A stretch of DNA of 64,000 bases from Sequoia sempervirens. Lineage: Eukaryota > Streptophyta > Pinopsida > Cupressales > Cupressaceae. The notes below the pieces were generated by a model that did not search any database, had not been told where the DNA came from, and saw nothing but the letters and a program-made list of their open reading frames with translations. This document shows positions 46,547 to 63,662 of this stretch, one piece after another (the first letter of the stretch is position 1; each line of letters opens with the position of its first letter). The position numbers and the translations under genes were made by a program. The stretch covers positions 493,018,571 through 493,082,570 of the forward strand of contig VDFB02270651.1 of NCBI GenBank assembly GCA_007258455.2. The letters are read 5' to 3'.

Positions 46547-47633
46547 TACTCCAATAAATCATTCACAAATGTGATCACCTTGCCTACAAATTAAATAAAA
46601 AAAATTGTCTCTTCATTGAAAGATAGACATGGAAAACAATTCCATCAAATAAATAGGATTGAAAGTTTCATGTGCTCTTTTAAACTTATTTAAATAGCCT
46701 CCCCACAATAAACCATTAATGAAAATCTATCCATTTTATAGAAAAATAGAGAAAAAAATAGTAAAGCTTTAACTACATTGAACTCCATGAAAAAATGGCC
46801 AAACTAGCTTATTAGGAATTCCAACTTAATAGCCAAGTATCAAGCCTCCACTTGCACCATGATGCATTTTATGATGGAATAAGGAATTATTCAAGTCTTG
46901 AACTCCAATCCACTCCACCATGTACAATTGAAACTACAAACCCTATCACAACTATATTTTATCTATTGCATCTTTTCAATTGACCAAAATTTCATATACT
47001 ATTTTTTTCCAAAAATCCTTTAAAATAAATGATTTTGAAATTGAAAAAAAAATCCCTACAATGTTTACACTCCCACAAAAAAAAAATTATGTTCACTATT
47101 AAAAAAACTGGAAACACCCCTCACAATAAATTTTGTCATAACTTCTCCCTACATCTAAAAAGCCTAATAACAAAATCATAAAATAGAAAATTAAAGATAT
47201 TTGCACTTTTAAAAAAAAATCCAAACGTACTTTGTTTTAATAATGTGAAAAAAATACAACCCAAAAGCATAAGTCTTCATGAAAACAAATCATCAAATGT
47301 TAAAATAAAATCAAAGTCTTAGAGGCCAACAATAGCTACAAATACAAAACGTATCTAAGAACTTCAAGTTTTGTTAATACACTCCAAAATCCCTCGAATG
47401 AATTTGCTACGTATACATCTTGAAATTTAAATCTTTTATGGACACCTCATTCTACACTTTTATCAATTTTGATTTATGCCAGCAAAATGAATGCTTGAGT
47501 TTTATCATAAAAAAGATTCTTCAATGAGGAGATTGGTGTAGATCCTTAGCTTTGTATGTTTTCTCAAACAAATGTTATACCATCCAAACCAAGATATTCA
47601 AGAACAAGGCTTGAAATTCTATCACAAACTCTG
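46547..47633. other. AT-rich DNA, nothing recognised
   Basis: Very AT-rich with many short A runs, no coding signal and no RNA gene. I saw no resemblance to the element on the other side of the gap. Confidence 0.5.
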
Positions 47634-48800
47634 AGATAAGTTGTGTTTGAAAATCTATTCATTGTATTTTAAATGTATAATATGGGTATGTGTAGGATCA
47701 TGATGGGCCAAAAAGTGGCAATATGATGGGTATGTGGCTGATGAATTTTTTTTACCCAAAACTGATGAAACAAAAAGGGTTTTTAAAGGAGATTATTAGC
47801 TTTCCACCAATATAAATTATGGTTTACTTTGAATTTAATAAATAATTATTATTCATTTTCTATTCAAATTACAACTAAAGTCCTGATTGATAGACTGGTT
47901 GAAAAACATCTATAGCTTTCAAAGGATATCACATTTTTTTAATCCAAAACATGCGTCACATTCTATGCTTCACATACTATAGGATTAAAAAAATAAAATT
48001 TGAATTTCATGAAGTTTTGACCAAGTTAAGGTGGTCGGACATACGAGTTTTTAATATTTTTTAAAAGTTGTAATAAAAAAATCATAATTAATTATTTACT
48101 TGGAAAAAAATTACAAAAAAATATGCATCACATCAAGACATGAGTCCTCTACTTATAACTAAAATCTTATAAAAAAATATTATCATTTTATTGTTGTTAG
48201 GGTGGTCAAACAAACACCTAAGTTTCTTATTTTTTCCCTGAAATTTAAGTACTACTACATTGAAATTTCAAATTTTCACCAAATAGATTTCTTTTTTTTA
48301 AAAAAAACCTAGTATTTTAGAAACTACATTCAATTTTCTACAAATTTTATTCTTACATATTTTTGAAATAATAGAGATAATTTATTCAAAATTTTACATC
48401 AAGTTGCCTAACTTTGATTTTTCTGATTTTTTTCCCACTTAAGGGCCTATTTTTTCCATGATGATCCTGCACATACCCATATATAAAAGAAAGGTTGGAT
48501 TTAAATGTTATAATTAATCACAACTACTCGCATTTACTCTTTCATAGACCGCTTCATCCTCAGTGTTGTCAACTTATCTACTCCATCCACAAAAGAATGT
48601 GAACTAGCTCAGCTTTATTTCAATCTCCCTCTCATTATCTATGTCAAGACATTTTTTGAATTCAAATTAGTTGTGTAATCTCTACCTTTGATTTTCTCCC
48701 ACATTGAAAAAGATTTCAAAATTAATTGTAATCAATGCCATTTTTTTTCCCTCCTCGTTGGGCTTATGTGTAGGCTTGGATTGTCTTACTTATATGAGAA
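47634..48800 (+). repeat. Left copy of a direct repeat (partner at 63663-64000)
   Basis: With the inverted-repeat element at 47684-48478 left out, this stretch matches 63663-64000 closely, from GATAAGTTGTGT through TAGGCTTGGAT. The pair flanks the gypsy element at 49-61 kb in the same orientation. They may be LTRs of an outer element or an older segmental duplication. The right copy runs off the window. Confidence 0.75.
47684..48478. mobile_element. 795-bp inverted-repeat transposon, copy 1
   Basis: It starts GGGTATGTGTAGGATCATGATG and ends with its near complement. The 4-bp duplication ATAT stands on each side (47680-47683 and 48479-48482). The direct-repeat partner at 63690-63725 has the same flanks without the element and with a single ATAT, which proves an insertion of exactly this segment plus 4 bp. 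It has no coding capacity. Two internal GGTGGTC boxes (near 48032 and 48201) are conserved in copy 2. Confidence 0.9.
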
Positions 48801-49023
48801 AGAAAAAAAAAGAGGTGTAGATGCTAGTTGTGGGTGATGAAAATGTGGATTAAAAATATCGATCACACTCTCACAATCATGCAATGAAGTTCAAGATCTT
48901 GGTTTAGAATATAGAATTTAAATCATCATAGCTAAGATCTTGATTTTCTCCATTGTTGGTTGCTCTTCAAAGTAACAAACTATGGAAGAACAATAATGAT
49001 ATAATGCAATAATAATGATAAAT
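48801..49023. other. AT-rich flank of the large-LTR gypsy element
   Basis: Nothing recognised. It ends GATAAAT at the left LTR. The right LTR is followed by GATAAAA. Confidence 0.45.
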
Positions 49024-52000
49024 TGTAAAACCCTATCCCACAACCTAGAGGATGATGCACACTACGGAAGCACAACTAATTTTTTTCTTAAAAGGTAAAA
49101 CAAGACAAGTAAAGTATCCTACTCTAACCACATACATCCTCTAGGTCACGCAACGTGTCTACATGTAACCCCATTACTTATAAAATTAAACCAACCATAG
49201 CATAAGAATATTAAACTCAAGATACAACATACAACAAAGCATTAAACCATTGCAAGATAAATCTAACACATAGAAATGTATTGAAACATATTTCCACATA
49301 TCCAACACCACATAATCATCCAATACACCATTAAATCCAATAATGAATAGATCATAAATATTATTACAATTACATCAAAAGGTTCACCTCGATACAAATA
49401 AGGTACTACAATTATACATATAGATCCAGAGTTACAATGAAGAAGGAGAAGAACAACTCCAGAGAACCACACGAGCTCCTCGAACAAGAAGATCCCGCCA
49501 TCATGAACAAGAAGAGAAACTAAACAGTGAAGAAGCACGCCACCTAGCCATATGGTACCCGTAGGCCCAACCCCCATGTTAGGAGATACTAACAGGTAAC
49601 CAAGACAAACCTACTACCTCTAAACACTGGCAATATACAAAAATACTCATAGAACAGATAAACAAGAACTAGGGTCACATTGCTTCCAGAATCACTGAAT
49701 CAAGTACAATCGCAATGCAAATAAACCAACTATTGTCATAGGAGGAGTTTCATCACAAAGGTTGCATTGGTTGTCCAAAGGAGATCTTCCTAGGTCTCGG
49801 CCTCCCTCTAGGGTTATCCTAGTATCCTCTCACGATTCTGGCCCCACATGCATACCAGTGCAGAATTGGTTATCCTTCGAAAAGACAAGATAACAATCTA
49901 GCCATTTCAGGCCTTCTCGACTCATCTCAAGTCTCATACAAGCCCTCGATCCAATGAGCGAGGCTAAATATCTTGTTAAATGTGTTAAGCTAATAGATTA
50001 TTTAATTCCCACTTGATTATACTGACTCCCACACGAGTTGTCTTGGGACCACTTTGCATCCCGGCCCTCACTGAAAGCCACTCCCCTATTGACAACGCAT
50101 AACTCAACTACATATCAAAGGTAGACAGTGCACTAAAACTAACCACAATAACCAATAAACCTCAAAAGGTAACACATCTCTATGAATGTCCAATACTGAA
50201 ACCCAATATGTGCACTACCCACGAAATCTCAAAGGGTGAACTACAGTTACCACAACCCTTTCACAATTACAACTCTAGAAGACTTAGATTCACATAATAA
50301 CAAATATTTCCCCCCTAGTACACAATTATAGAAAACACGTACTTAAATAAATACAACTTCAAGCAATTAAAGAAATGATATCATTCGGATTTCCTAAATA
50401 CAATACAATCAATTTCACATATTTAAAATACAACATTTAAATATAACTCCAACATACAATTTAACAGCGAAGAAAACTAATTGTACATCTTCTAGTCTTC
50501 ACAAGTACTCATAAAATTAACTCAATTTCCTCAATAAAATAAATCAATTATTTTGATTAAATTAATCATGCTTGTAAACATTTATTGAATTACTCACTCA
50601 TTAAATAAATATATTTAATATATATATATAATTATATATATACATAGAAATATATTATTTAATTATAAAATTAATTGTACTTTTTCCAAATTCCACTTTA
50701 GATTAATTACAATACAACTTTCCAATATATATATATACAATATACACATAATATATAAAATACATATTATAAATAATATGTATATTATATATTATATGTA
50801 TAATATATATATACATACATAAATATATAATACTTATTAAAATAACCATATAAAAAATGAACCTAAAAATAAACAAAGTACGACCGACTGGCACGGATGG
50901 CTGTGTACAGCGAAACCCGCCCAGGCCGCCACCTTTGTGGGAGGTAGCACTGGGCGCTTCCTGTGATGGCAATACTTGGCGCTGCCCTCCACTCATCGCC
51001 TTCCCTATGGCGATGGCAAGGAAGGTAGCCCCTGCGCCTAAAAAAAAAATTATTTTTATTTTTTTTCGCTACAATAAAACTTGCGATTTTCTTAAAATCA
51101 TCGTACGATTTTAATTTCGTTTCTCTACAATTTCATTTAACATAAAATTTCTTCAAGAAATTTACAATGCTTAAAATCCAATACAATATTTATATAAAAT
51201 ATATATATGTATATGTACATATATATTTCAATATATATGTATATATATATATTTATATTTACATATAAATTAATCCAAGCACTGGTTTAAATTGGGCAAT
51301 AATTTTTCACAAAAGAAGTTTTCTATAGGAAAGCTCAAAGATTTCATTTTCCTAGATAACTAAAAGAAATACAAAACCAAATAGAAAAATGATTTTCTAC
51401 AAAGATTTATAATTCCTTTTATATCAATCTATTTCGAATGAACAAATTACATAGAGGATTTTTAATTATTTTCTACAAAGGTCTCTCTTTCAGACAATAT
51501 TTTAAAGAGAAAGAAACAAGAACTTCTACAGTATTGAAAATATTTTCCTAAACATTTCCAAATTGGATTACAGTAATAAAAAAAACTTTTCAATTCAAAA
51601 TTTCAAGAAGAACTGTTGCCTCAAGAAATGTTGTTGAGCTTCTTTGTAGCCTCAATTTCCAATGTAGCCAAAGCTTCCTTCAATGCAATTGCCTCCTTCC
51701 AGAAAACACAACAATACACAACCAAGAATTCTACAACAAAATTTTAAAACAAATCCAGAGAGAGATCCACAATTTTCTCACCAATTTTCAACAACCCACA
51801 CAAAAACTCCCGTGAAACAACTTTCTTTACTTTTCCCAAATATCTCCTCCGAGAATGAATTTTCAACAATTAGATAACAAATTTCTAACTCATAGTTATC
51901 TCAAACAAAATATATTTTCCCTCAACAACCCAGATATTTTCCATCCACATGCATTTAAATAAAATAAAACAATTTACTAATTGCAACCAATTTAAATACT

Positions 52001-52717
52001 CTTATTTATTTAATTACCATTTATTTTTAATAATAAAAATTACTCAACAACATAACCAAATTAAATTTATTTATTTATTTATTCTAAAGCCTTCACAACA
52101 ATAATTCAATTAATTAAATATTTAAATTAAACACATTTAATCTACCAAATTAAATTTGCACAATAATTAAATACCCAGAACAACAATGATAAGGCTAAGA
52201 CCAAAACTCAAACTGACGACACACTGTACTAGGGTAAAGGTATGACTAGGTAGCCCATTACTATCTCCCAATATTTTTGTTGAGTAGTAGACACACTTAG
52301 ACCTGTGAAACCAAGTGAAGCTAATGTCTTGTACCTGCAATCTTGCAAACAAGCAAATGTCGTACATGTATACAAATAGTAATTCATACACACCATGAAG
52401 AGAGAATCACAAAAATCATAGGGCACTCAAAAGCGAGTGATGTAATACCATTCTCTCCACCAATACAATGTCACATCAACTAATGAGATAATATATCAAT
52501 TAAACTACAATAAGAAAATATAGCAATGTCATCACAACTAAGCATCTATGCAAACATAAAGCATATTAAACATAATCACCATGCATATAACATGTCATCA
52601 CATCAATATAGTCTATCATCACTCCACTTTCAGTGATAAAATAACCATAACATAAAATAAAGTCTAACAAAGTATATGAGTTGTCAAGAAAACATAACAA
52701 ATCGGAGGGGTGTCACA
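49024..52717 (-). repeat. 3' LTR (left copy, 3694 bp)
   Basis: It matches the right LTR end to end with scattered substitutions. A GC-richer island (50880-51040) sits between very AT-rich arms. Short open frames inside (for example 49263-49577 and 50703-50996) are not protein-like. Confidence 0.92.
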
Positions 52718-52728
52718 TCCCCCCTAGG
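52718..52728 (-). other. Polypurine tract
   Basis: The minus strand reads CCTAGGGGGGA directly before the TGTGACACCCC start of the 3' LTR. Confidence 0.85.
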
Positions 52729-52734
52729 ATCAGG

Positions 52735-54250
52735 CTTACTCCTAGAAGCTTGCAAAAAAGTAAGGGTAGAGCTCCCTCATCTTGGTAGCATCCTCCCATG
52801 TTGCAGAAGTGTCATTCCTAGGATCCCATTGGACCCTCACCTGCTCAATATCTCGACCCCTGAGGGTGAGTCTCCTATGTTGGGTAATGGCCACGGGATC
52901 CAAAGCTAGCTACCCATCCTCTACCTATAAAGAATTCCAATCAAGGATATGAGAAATGTTTGGATGATAAGGTCTAAGTACATAAACATGGAACACATCG
53001 TGGATACGCGAGAGACTAGGTGGTAAGGCAAGGCGGTAAGCAACTGGCCCAATCTTCTCTAGAATCTCAAAAGGCCCGACAAAATGAGGTGCGAGCTTAG
53101 AACCATGTCCATAACGAATCGAACTCTTCCTCAGTCACACTCACAAGAAACCTCGGTCACCTACAACAAACTGGCGATCCACACGGTGTGCATCCCCGTA
53201 CTTCTTCTGTCTATCCTATGCAACTACTAAATGCTCTCTGATCCGAACCACCTGCTGCTCCATATCCTGTAACATATTTGAACCCAATAGAATCTTGTCC
53301 TCCAGCCTGTCCCAACTCAATGGAGTCTGACACGGCCATCCATACAAAGCCTGAAAAGGTTCCATGCCAATAGAACTCTGAAACCTGTTGTTATAAGCAA
53401 ACTCTACAAGATAGAGATAATCCTCCCATCATGTCTGCTAGTCCATGACATACATGCAAAGCATATCTTTGAGAATTTAATTGACCCTCTCAGTCTGTCC
53501 ATCCGTCTCTGGGTGATACGCTGAACTAAAGTTCAACTGTGTCCCCATAGCATGTTGTAATGATGTCCAAAGAATTGAAGTAAACACAGGATCCCTGCCA
53601 GAAATAATCTAATGCGGAATACCATACAACCTCACAATGTCCTCCATGAACACTCTAGCAACTGACGAAGTGTTATAGGAGGAACGGATAGGTGAGAAGT
53701 GTGCCACCTTCATCAACCTATCTACCGTCACCATAATCGCGTCGTGTCCTTGCAAAGAGTTGGGTAAACCAACAATGAAATCCAATGAAATGATGTCCCA
53801 TTTCCACTCAAGAACTAAATGAGGTTGTAGAAGACCAGCCGGATGTTGGTGTTCAGCCTTAACTCGCTGACAATCCAAACACTGTGATACATAATTGGTT
53901 ATATCTTGCTTCATACCTACCCAGAAATAAATCGATCGTAGATCGGCATACATATTCTTCACTCCAAGGTGAGCCGAGTAAGGTGCCCAATGTGCCTCCA
54001 TCAAAATCAAGGTACAAAGCCCTTCCAAAGATGGAACAAATATACGTCCCATGTATCTCAATAACCCATCTACCTCCAAAGAATATCCTGAGTATCTGCC
54101 ATCCAAAGTCCTACCTGACTCCATCTCAGACCTTACCTCCTGGTACCAGCTATTTGTAGGAAGTGTGGTAAGAATCTGACTCCTCAAATCCACAGTAAGA
54201 GTCATCTCAGACAGTTCATGCCTCCATCGACTAAGAGCATCGGCCACTAC
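52735..54250 (-). pseudogene. Gypsy integrase with C-terminal chromodomain-like end
   Basis: Minus-strand reading from about 54250: an A-L-S-R-W junction, then an H2C2-like zinc region with H-L-G and C-L-D-C (about 53960-53870), then L-D-F-I-V-G-L-P (53780). The core continues with S-G-R-D-P-V-F and the [12 protein letters not shown] block (about 53510), a P-F-Q-A-L-Y-G segment, a [14 protein letters not shown] region (53080-53030) and a final V-Q-W-D-P-R with A-T-W-E-D-A (52850-52780) resembling a chromodomain. Stops are TAG and TGA at expected Gln and Arg positions. Integration function is lost. Confidence 0.85.
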
Positions 54251-55660
54251 ATTTTCCTTCCCCTAGATGTACTTCACCTCAAAATCAGACTCACAGAGAA
54301 ACTCCATCCATCACCTTTGCCTAGCATTAAGGTTAGGCTGGGTAAAAATATACTATAGACTATGATGATCATTGTGTAACTCAAAACGGTGGCCCAATAG
54401 AAAATGTATCCATCGAGTCAAGGCATGTACTACTGCAGCTAACTCAAGATCATGCGTAGGGTAGTTGAACTCATGATCTTTGAGCTTACGCGACTCGTAT
54501 GCAATGACTCGTCCATCCTACATCAATACCACTCCTAGCCCCTCTAAAGAAGCATTGACACATATAACAAAGTCTACTATAGGGTCGGGTACTACAAGGA
54601 TTGGTGCACTAGTCAACCTCTCCTTCAATGTTTGAAATGCAGCCTCACTCTGCTCTGACCAATCAAACTTCTTCCCTTTCCTTTGAAGAGAAGTAATAGG
54701 GTGACCTACCCTAGAAAAGTCCTGAATAAACTGCCTATAGTAACCTGCTAGCCCCATAAAGCTACATATCTCTGCCACATTCGTGGGCGCAAGCCAATCC
54801 ATGATTTCCTAGATCTTTGCAAGATCCACTACGATCCCCTCTCCTAATATAACATGACCAAGGTACTTGACCTCAGTTTTGAAGAACTCACACTTAGACA
54901 AGTTGGCATACAACTTATTATCCCTCAAACACTACAATACATGCCTCAAGTGTTCTTCATGCTCCTCAACAATCCTGGAATAAATCAAAATTTCATCAAG
55001 GAATACCACTACAAACCTATCCAAGTACGTATGAAAAACCCCATGCATCAGGCTCATGAATACCGATGGCGCATTCGTCAACCCGAACGGTACCACTGTG
55101 AACTCATAGTGGCCATATCATGTGTGAAACGTTGTCTTATGAATATTAGCCTCTACAATCTGCAACTGATGGTATCCTGACTTAAGGTCAATCTTAGAAA
55201 AGAATGTCACACCTTTGACCTGATCAAACAAGTCATCTATCTTGGGTAGAGGGTATCGATTCCTAATGGTGACCTTATTTAACTATCAGTAATCTATGCA
55301 AAGATGAAGAGATCCATCCTTCTTCTTCACAAAGATCACTGGTGCTCCCTAAGGTGATACACTAGGGTGAATGAACCCCTTCTCCAACAACTCCTCAAGC
55401 TATAGGCAGAGCTCCTTAAGCTCCTAAGTTGTCATGTGGTAAGGTGCTCATGAAATGCATTCAGAACTAGGTAAAAGATCCACCTTGAAGTCTATGTCAC
55501 GCTGAGATGGCAACCCTGGAATATCATCTGGAAAAACATTTACATACTGTCGAAGTATGGGGTGGCTATCTACAAACAACTTCTCCTCTCTATCCCCCAT
55601 CTCCAAATCATCTATTGTAACAGAAAATAACTGGCACACTTGTCGAACACACCTTCTCAA
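54251..55660 (-). pseudogene. Gypsy reverse transcriptase / RNase H, catalytic change
   Basis: RT blocks on the minus strand include V-F-V-K-K-K-D-G (near 55325), K-I-D-L-K-S-G-Y-H (55180) and P-F-G-L-T-N-A-P (55080). The active-site box reads F-L-D-E at 54992-55003, so the second catalytic Asp is Glu. RNase H follows: an N-A-S-x-x-G-L-G motif (54560) in place of D-A-S, then a Y-E-S-R-K-L segment (54490). The RT would be inactive from the Asp to Glu change alone, and several TAG/TGA stops are present. Confidence 0.9.
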
Positions 55661-56060
55661 CTACATAGCTGAGATCATTCTCAGAGATATAGGCCTCTGG
55701 ATCCCTAATAACTCTACCTCATTGCCAAATGCATCAGTACATAGTATCGACTTGCATCGACAATTAATCACAGCCCTGTGAGCATCGAGCCAATCCATCC
55801 CTAGCACTATGTCATAAGAACCTAATGGTATAACATGGAGATCTGCAGTGGTGTGGAAAGAACCAATCTCCAGTCTACAATTCAATACAAAGGAATGTAC
55901 TGCAACCCTAGCACTAGATGCTAACTCAACTCGCCACTTACCCTCTTGCCTCATTGCTCCTAGTCTATCACGTACCACAACAAATGATGAAATAAATAAG
56001 TCGGAGGCTCCTTAATCAAACAATATGGTAACCTAGTTAGCCTGCAACATACCTATAGTC
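55661..56060 (-). pseudogene. Gypsy aspartic protease
   Basis: On the minus strand near 56020-56010 the active-site text reads F-D-stop-G-A-S, the catalytic Ser/Thr position being a TAA. The second conserved part, Y-D-I-V-L-G-M-D-W-L, is intact near 55800. It belongs to the same polyprotein as its neighbours. Confidence 0.8.
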
Positions 56061-56169
56061 TCCACCACTATACTCTGGTGGTCAGCCTAGCGGTTATCAA
56101 CCACAACAAATACACGGTGTCCTCTACCTACATCCCCTACAGTTGGCTCTGACACTGCTAGCCTCTATG

Positions 56170-57346
56170 TATATCCTGACGTGCCCTTATTGGGACACTG
56201 CCGAGCTATGTAACCCTATTGGCCACAAGTGAAACACGCGGTACATCTACCATAGCCCCTACCACCAGAAGGTGCACTGGACTATTGAACACTACCCCTA
56301 AAGGTAGACTGAGAACTCTGCGTTGGCTATGCATTACTGAAGCGTTTAACACGCCTCCAACTCTTATCACCCCTTGTCTGATAGCTATCATTTTGTCTAG
56401 GTGAAAAATCCTTTCATTTTCCTTGAGAGTTCTGGTACTGTCCACTCTGTGCTAGTGTATGTTGTGCCCTGGGTTGTCCAGCTCCCTATGGCTGAAGTGC
56501 TACTAACCTGTACTCCAACATGACCACCTAACGCCATTGCCAAATTGTCTTCAATGAGTCTGGACTTATCCACTGCCACCTCCATGGTCTTGGGTTCAAA
56601 AACCCACACACCTCCACTGATTCAGGCATTTAAGCCCCTAAGAAAGTGTTACACCAACATGCCCTCATCATCACCTATGCCTGCGTACTGTTTGAGCTCA
56701 TAAAAATGACGCTCGTACATCTCCACGTTGACATAGTCATATTTTGTAGAGTGTGGAACTCATCCCCACGGCGTTGTTGCCAATGATCTGAGAGAAATAT
56801 GGCATGGAACCTCTCAAGAAAAATCTCCCAAGACACAGTACCAATATCAATATGGAGCTTTTGCTCCTCCAATCTCCACCATGTGGAGGCAAATCCTCTT
56901 AGGTGCATAATCACACATTTGGCTCTAGTATTGCTACCATAAGGGTGCATAGCAAAGCATCAGTTCATGTCAATTAGCTAGGTCTCTTCCTCTAAACTGC
57001 TCCCTGATCCATCAAATATGGGAGGTCGAGCCCTAAGTAAATCCCTCATATATGCAGCTACAATTGCATCTGACTGAGTTGGTACATCCCTCTCTCTAAC
57101 AACAATCTGATCTACCTCATGCCTTGGCCCAAGACGAGCAAGAGTCTCCTCCAATAACTGATGCAACTGTGCGCCCTCGATCCCTTGTGGACCTAGATCC
57201 TGAACACCGCCTCCCAAAATGTTCTGAGAAGCCTACTACTCCTCATGGTCAGAATCATGAGAAACATACAGAGGTGAGTTCTGCTAACTACCCCCATGTC
57301 TGCCTCCTCAGCCACGACCACAACCTTGACCTCTCCTAGGTGGCAT
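56170..57346 (-). pseudogene. Gypsy gag with one zinc knuckle
   Basis: The minus-strand ATG at 57346 starts the M-P-P-R-R N-terminus common in chromovirus gags, 109 bp after the primer site. The capsid domain follows, with R-A-R-P-P-I-F-D-G (about 57030), W-W-R-L-E-E (56880) and F-L-E-R-F-H (56820). The knuckle near 56235-56190 reads C-F-T-C-x2-stop-G-Y-x4-C, with its His changed to Tyr and one Gln to TAG. Several other stops are present. Confidence 0.8.
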
Positions 57347-57454
57347 GATCCTGCACAAATACATCAAGGTGTGAGACAAGATATGCAACTTAAATCCTAC
57401 ACAAACAAATTAATGGTTTCCAAATTGACCCAAAGTTCCCAATGTTTAAACCTA

Positions 57455-57467
57455 GGCTCTAATACCA
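57455..57467 (-). other. Primer binding site, tRNA-Met type
   Basis: The minus strand reads TGGTATTAGAGCC, two bases from the LTR end GGGTTTTACA. Confidence 0.85.
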
Positions 57468-57469
57468 AG

Positions 57470-61306
<3,837 letters not shown>

Positions 61307-61352
61307 TAAAATTCTCAAAGATAAATGATAGCTATGCTTGGTAAATTACAAT

Positions 61353-61395
61353 GATAATGCTTGATAATGCTTGATAATGCTTGAATGCTTGATAA
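61353..61395. repeat. 10-bp tandem repeat GATAATGCTT
   Basis: Three exact units followed by two degenerate half units. Confidence 0.85.
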
Positions 61396-61704
61396 CAAGA
61401 GTGCTAGGGAGACCTTGATCATAAAATTACTAAGGGATTTGAATGAAATAAAAGCTTCTTATTTATATGCTTCACTTGAAATTTAATCAATGGTGGAGAT
61501 TAATTTGCAAGATCAATCGATAGGAAAATTCAACATAGGGTAAGACCCAAATTTTGAATTTTTGAAAGAGGGACTTAAATAAATAAAATTTATTTAATTC
61601 AAATGATAGCCTGGAGAAACAAATAAATATTTATTTATTTATTTTACAAGAAAATATTAGTTTAAATAAATTATTTTAATTTATTTAAAATAGGAGTGTT
61701 AGCT

Positions 61705-61945
61705 AATTAAATAATTTTTTAGAATTATTTAATTATAGAGGACCAAAGATAATTTGAATTTTATTTTTCATTAATGTTGGAGGGAAATGATAAGAGATGA
61801 AATAATTAACTAATTAAGAATTATTTAATTAATATAGATATGATAAAAAGATTAAGATAATTAAATAATAAAAAAATTATTTAATTATTATAGATGAAAA
61901 GAGGAAAATATTAGTTTAATTAAATAATTAAAAATTATTTAATTA
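61705..61945. repeat. Four AT-rich palindromes
   Basis: AATTAAATAATT and its complement face each other across 4-7 bp at 61705-61735, 61858-61886 and 61917-61945. A weaker copy lies at 61801-61832. Each could fold into a hairpin of about 12 bp. In DNA this AT-rich they may be simple low-complexity drift. Confidence 0.6.
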
Positions 61946-62469
61946 ATATATATATATAGAAGAAATGACAAGATGAAAATGTAGTAGCCATTTTTAGGTG
62001 TCTACATTTTGCCCCTCTTTGATACAATGTGTTTTATAACATTGTTTCAAAGAAAAAAAGATTTACGATATGCACCAGTAGACCATGATGAAGGACATGA
62101 TGCTCCCTCGAGAGATCAGCTAGAAAAAAAAAAAATCAGGTTGAGCTCACGACAAGAAGGATTATTTATGATGCTATTTACGTTATTATGATTACTATTT
62201 ATGCACATACATTATGATAATGATACTATGATGCATGCTAAAACTTGTGAATGTAGCAAAAACAATCTCCATGAATGATCAAATATCAAAATGAAACCTA
62301 TAAAGATAAAATGCAACAAAAATATAATATGCAAAATGCAAAGCAACAAACAAAGAAAAACAAGATGCGTTGTTACTTTGAAGAGGAACCTTATCAAGTG
62401 GATATAATTTGTCATTTATCGAGCATGCATACACAACACACATGTAAACATAAAAAGAAAGAAAGTTCA

Positions 62470-63259
62470 GGGTATGTGCAGGATCATGGTATGCCAAAAA
62501 GTGGCAATATTTGTAGGGTATGTGGCTGGCGACTTTTTTTTCACCCAAAATTAATGAAACAAAAAGGGTTTTTAGAGGAGATTCTCAGCTTTCCAAAAAT
62601 ATAAATTATGATTTAATTTGAATTTAATAAATAATTATTATTCATTTTCTATTAAATTTGACTAAAGTCCCGATCGATAAGTGATTGAAAACATCTATAA
62701 CTTTCAAATGGTATCATATTTTTTGAATCCAAAACATGTGTCACATTCTATGCTTTACATACTATAGGATTAAAAAATAATAATTAAATTTCATGAATTT
62801 TTTACTAAGTTAAGGTGGTCGACAGACGAAGTTTTTATATTTTCTAAAAGTTGTAATAAAAAATCATAATTAATTATTTACTTGGAAAAAAATTATAAAA
62901 AAATATGCATCACATCCGGACATGAGTCCTATACTTATATACAAAATCTTACAAAAAAATATTATCATTTTATTATGGTTAGGGTGGTCAGACAGACACC
63001 TACTTCTTATTTTTTCCCTGAAATTTAAGTACTACTGCATTGAAATTTCAAATTTTCACCAAATAGATTTTATTTATTTTTAAATAAACCTAGTATTTTA
63101 GAAACTACATTCAATTTTCTATAAATTCTCTTCTTACATATTTTTGAAATAATATAGATAACTTATTCAAATATTTACGTCAAGTTGCCTAACACTGATT
63201 TTTCTGAATTTTTTGCCACTTAAGGGCCTGTTTGGCATACCATGATCCTGCACATGCCC
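62470..63259. mobile_element. 790-bp inverted-repeat transposon, copy 2
   Basis: It starts GGGTATGTGCAGGATCATGG and ends with the complement of GGGCATGTGCAGGATCATGG. The inverted repeat is 29 bp with one mismatch. A further AAGTGGCAA pair lies just inside. The 4-bp duplication TTCA flanks it (62466-62469 and 63260-63263). It aligns with copy 1 over its whole length and has no coding capacity. Confidence 0.9.
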
Positions 63260-63263
63260 TTCA

Positions 63264-63662
63264 TTTCTAAAACCAAGTTCCTCTAAGTACATTAAGATAT
63301 AGCCTTTCATCGATAAAATGGGAGACAAAATAAAGTCAAACATGCCAAAAAGACACTAATGTTATGACCCAAGCTTCTCTAAGGATATTTAAATACAATT
63401 TCATCGAACAAATGGGATAGAAAAGATAAAATCAAGAAAAAAAGAAAAAAAGCCACTAAGAAAAAAAAAATTAGCAGGAAAAATATATCTAGCCAAAAGG
63501 ATAAGCTCAACTTGATAGGCAAGGTTCGTTGTACGAAGGATAAATCCATTAAGACCTTAGATCTATTTTGATAATTCCCATCGTAGGAAAGATAATTTTA
63601 TTAGGACATTAAATTTTTTTAATAGTTATACTAAAAGATAGGCAATAAGCTATGCAAGCCAA
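63264..63662. other. AT-rich DNA with imperfect short duplications
   Basis: A segment starting CTCTAAG is imperfectly repeated about 90 bp apart (63284 and 63375), and another, AAGGATAAATCCATTA-like, is repeated near 63535 and 63588. No coding region is visible. Confidence 0.4.

Larger units (their letters stand above)
61307..62465. other. AT-rich DNA, nothing coding
   Basis: No protein or RNA gene was recognised. A 10-bp tandem repeat and four palindromic AT boxes lie here and are listed separately. Confidence 0.5.
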
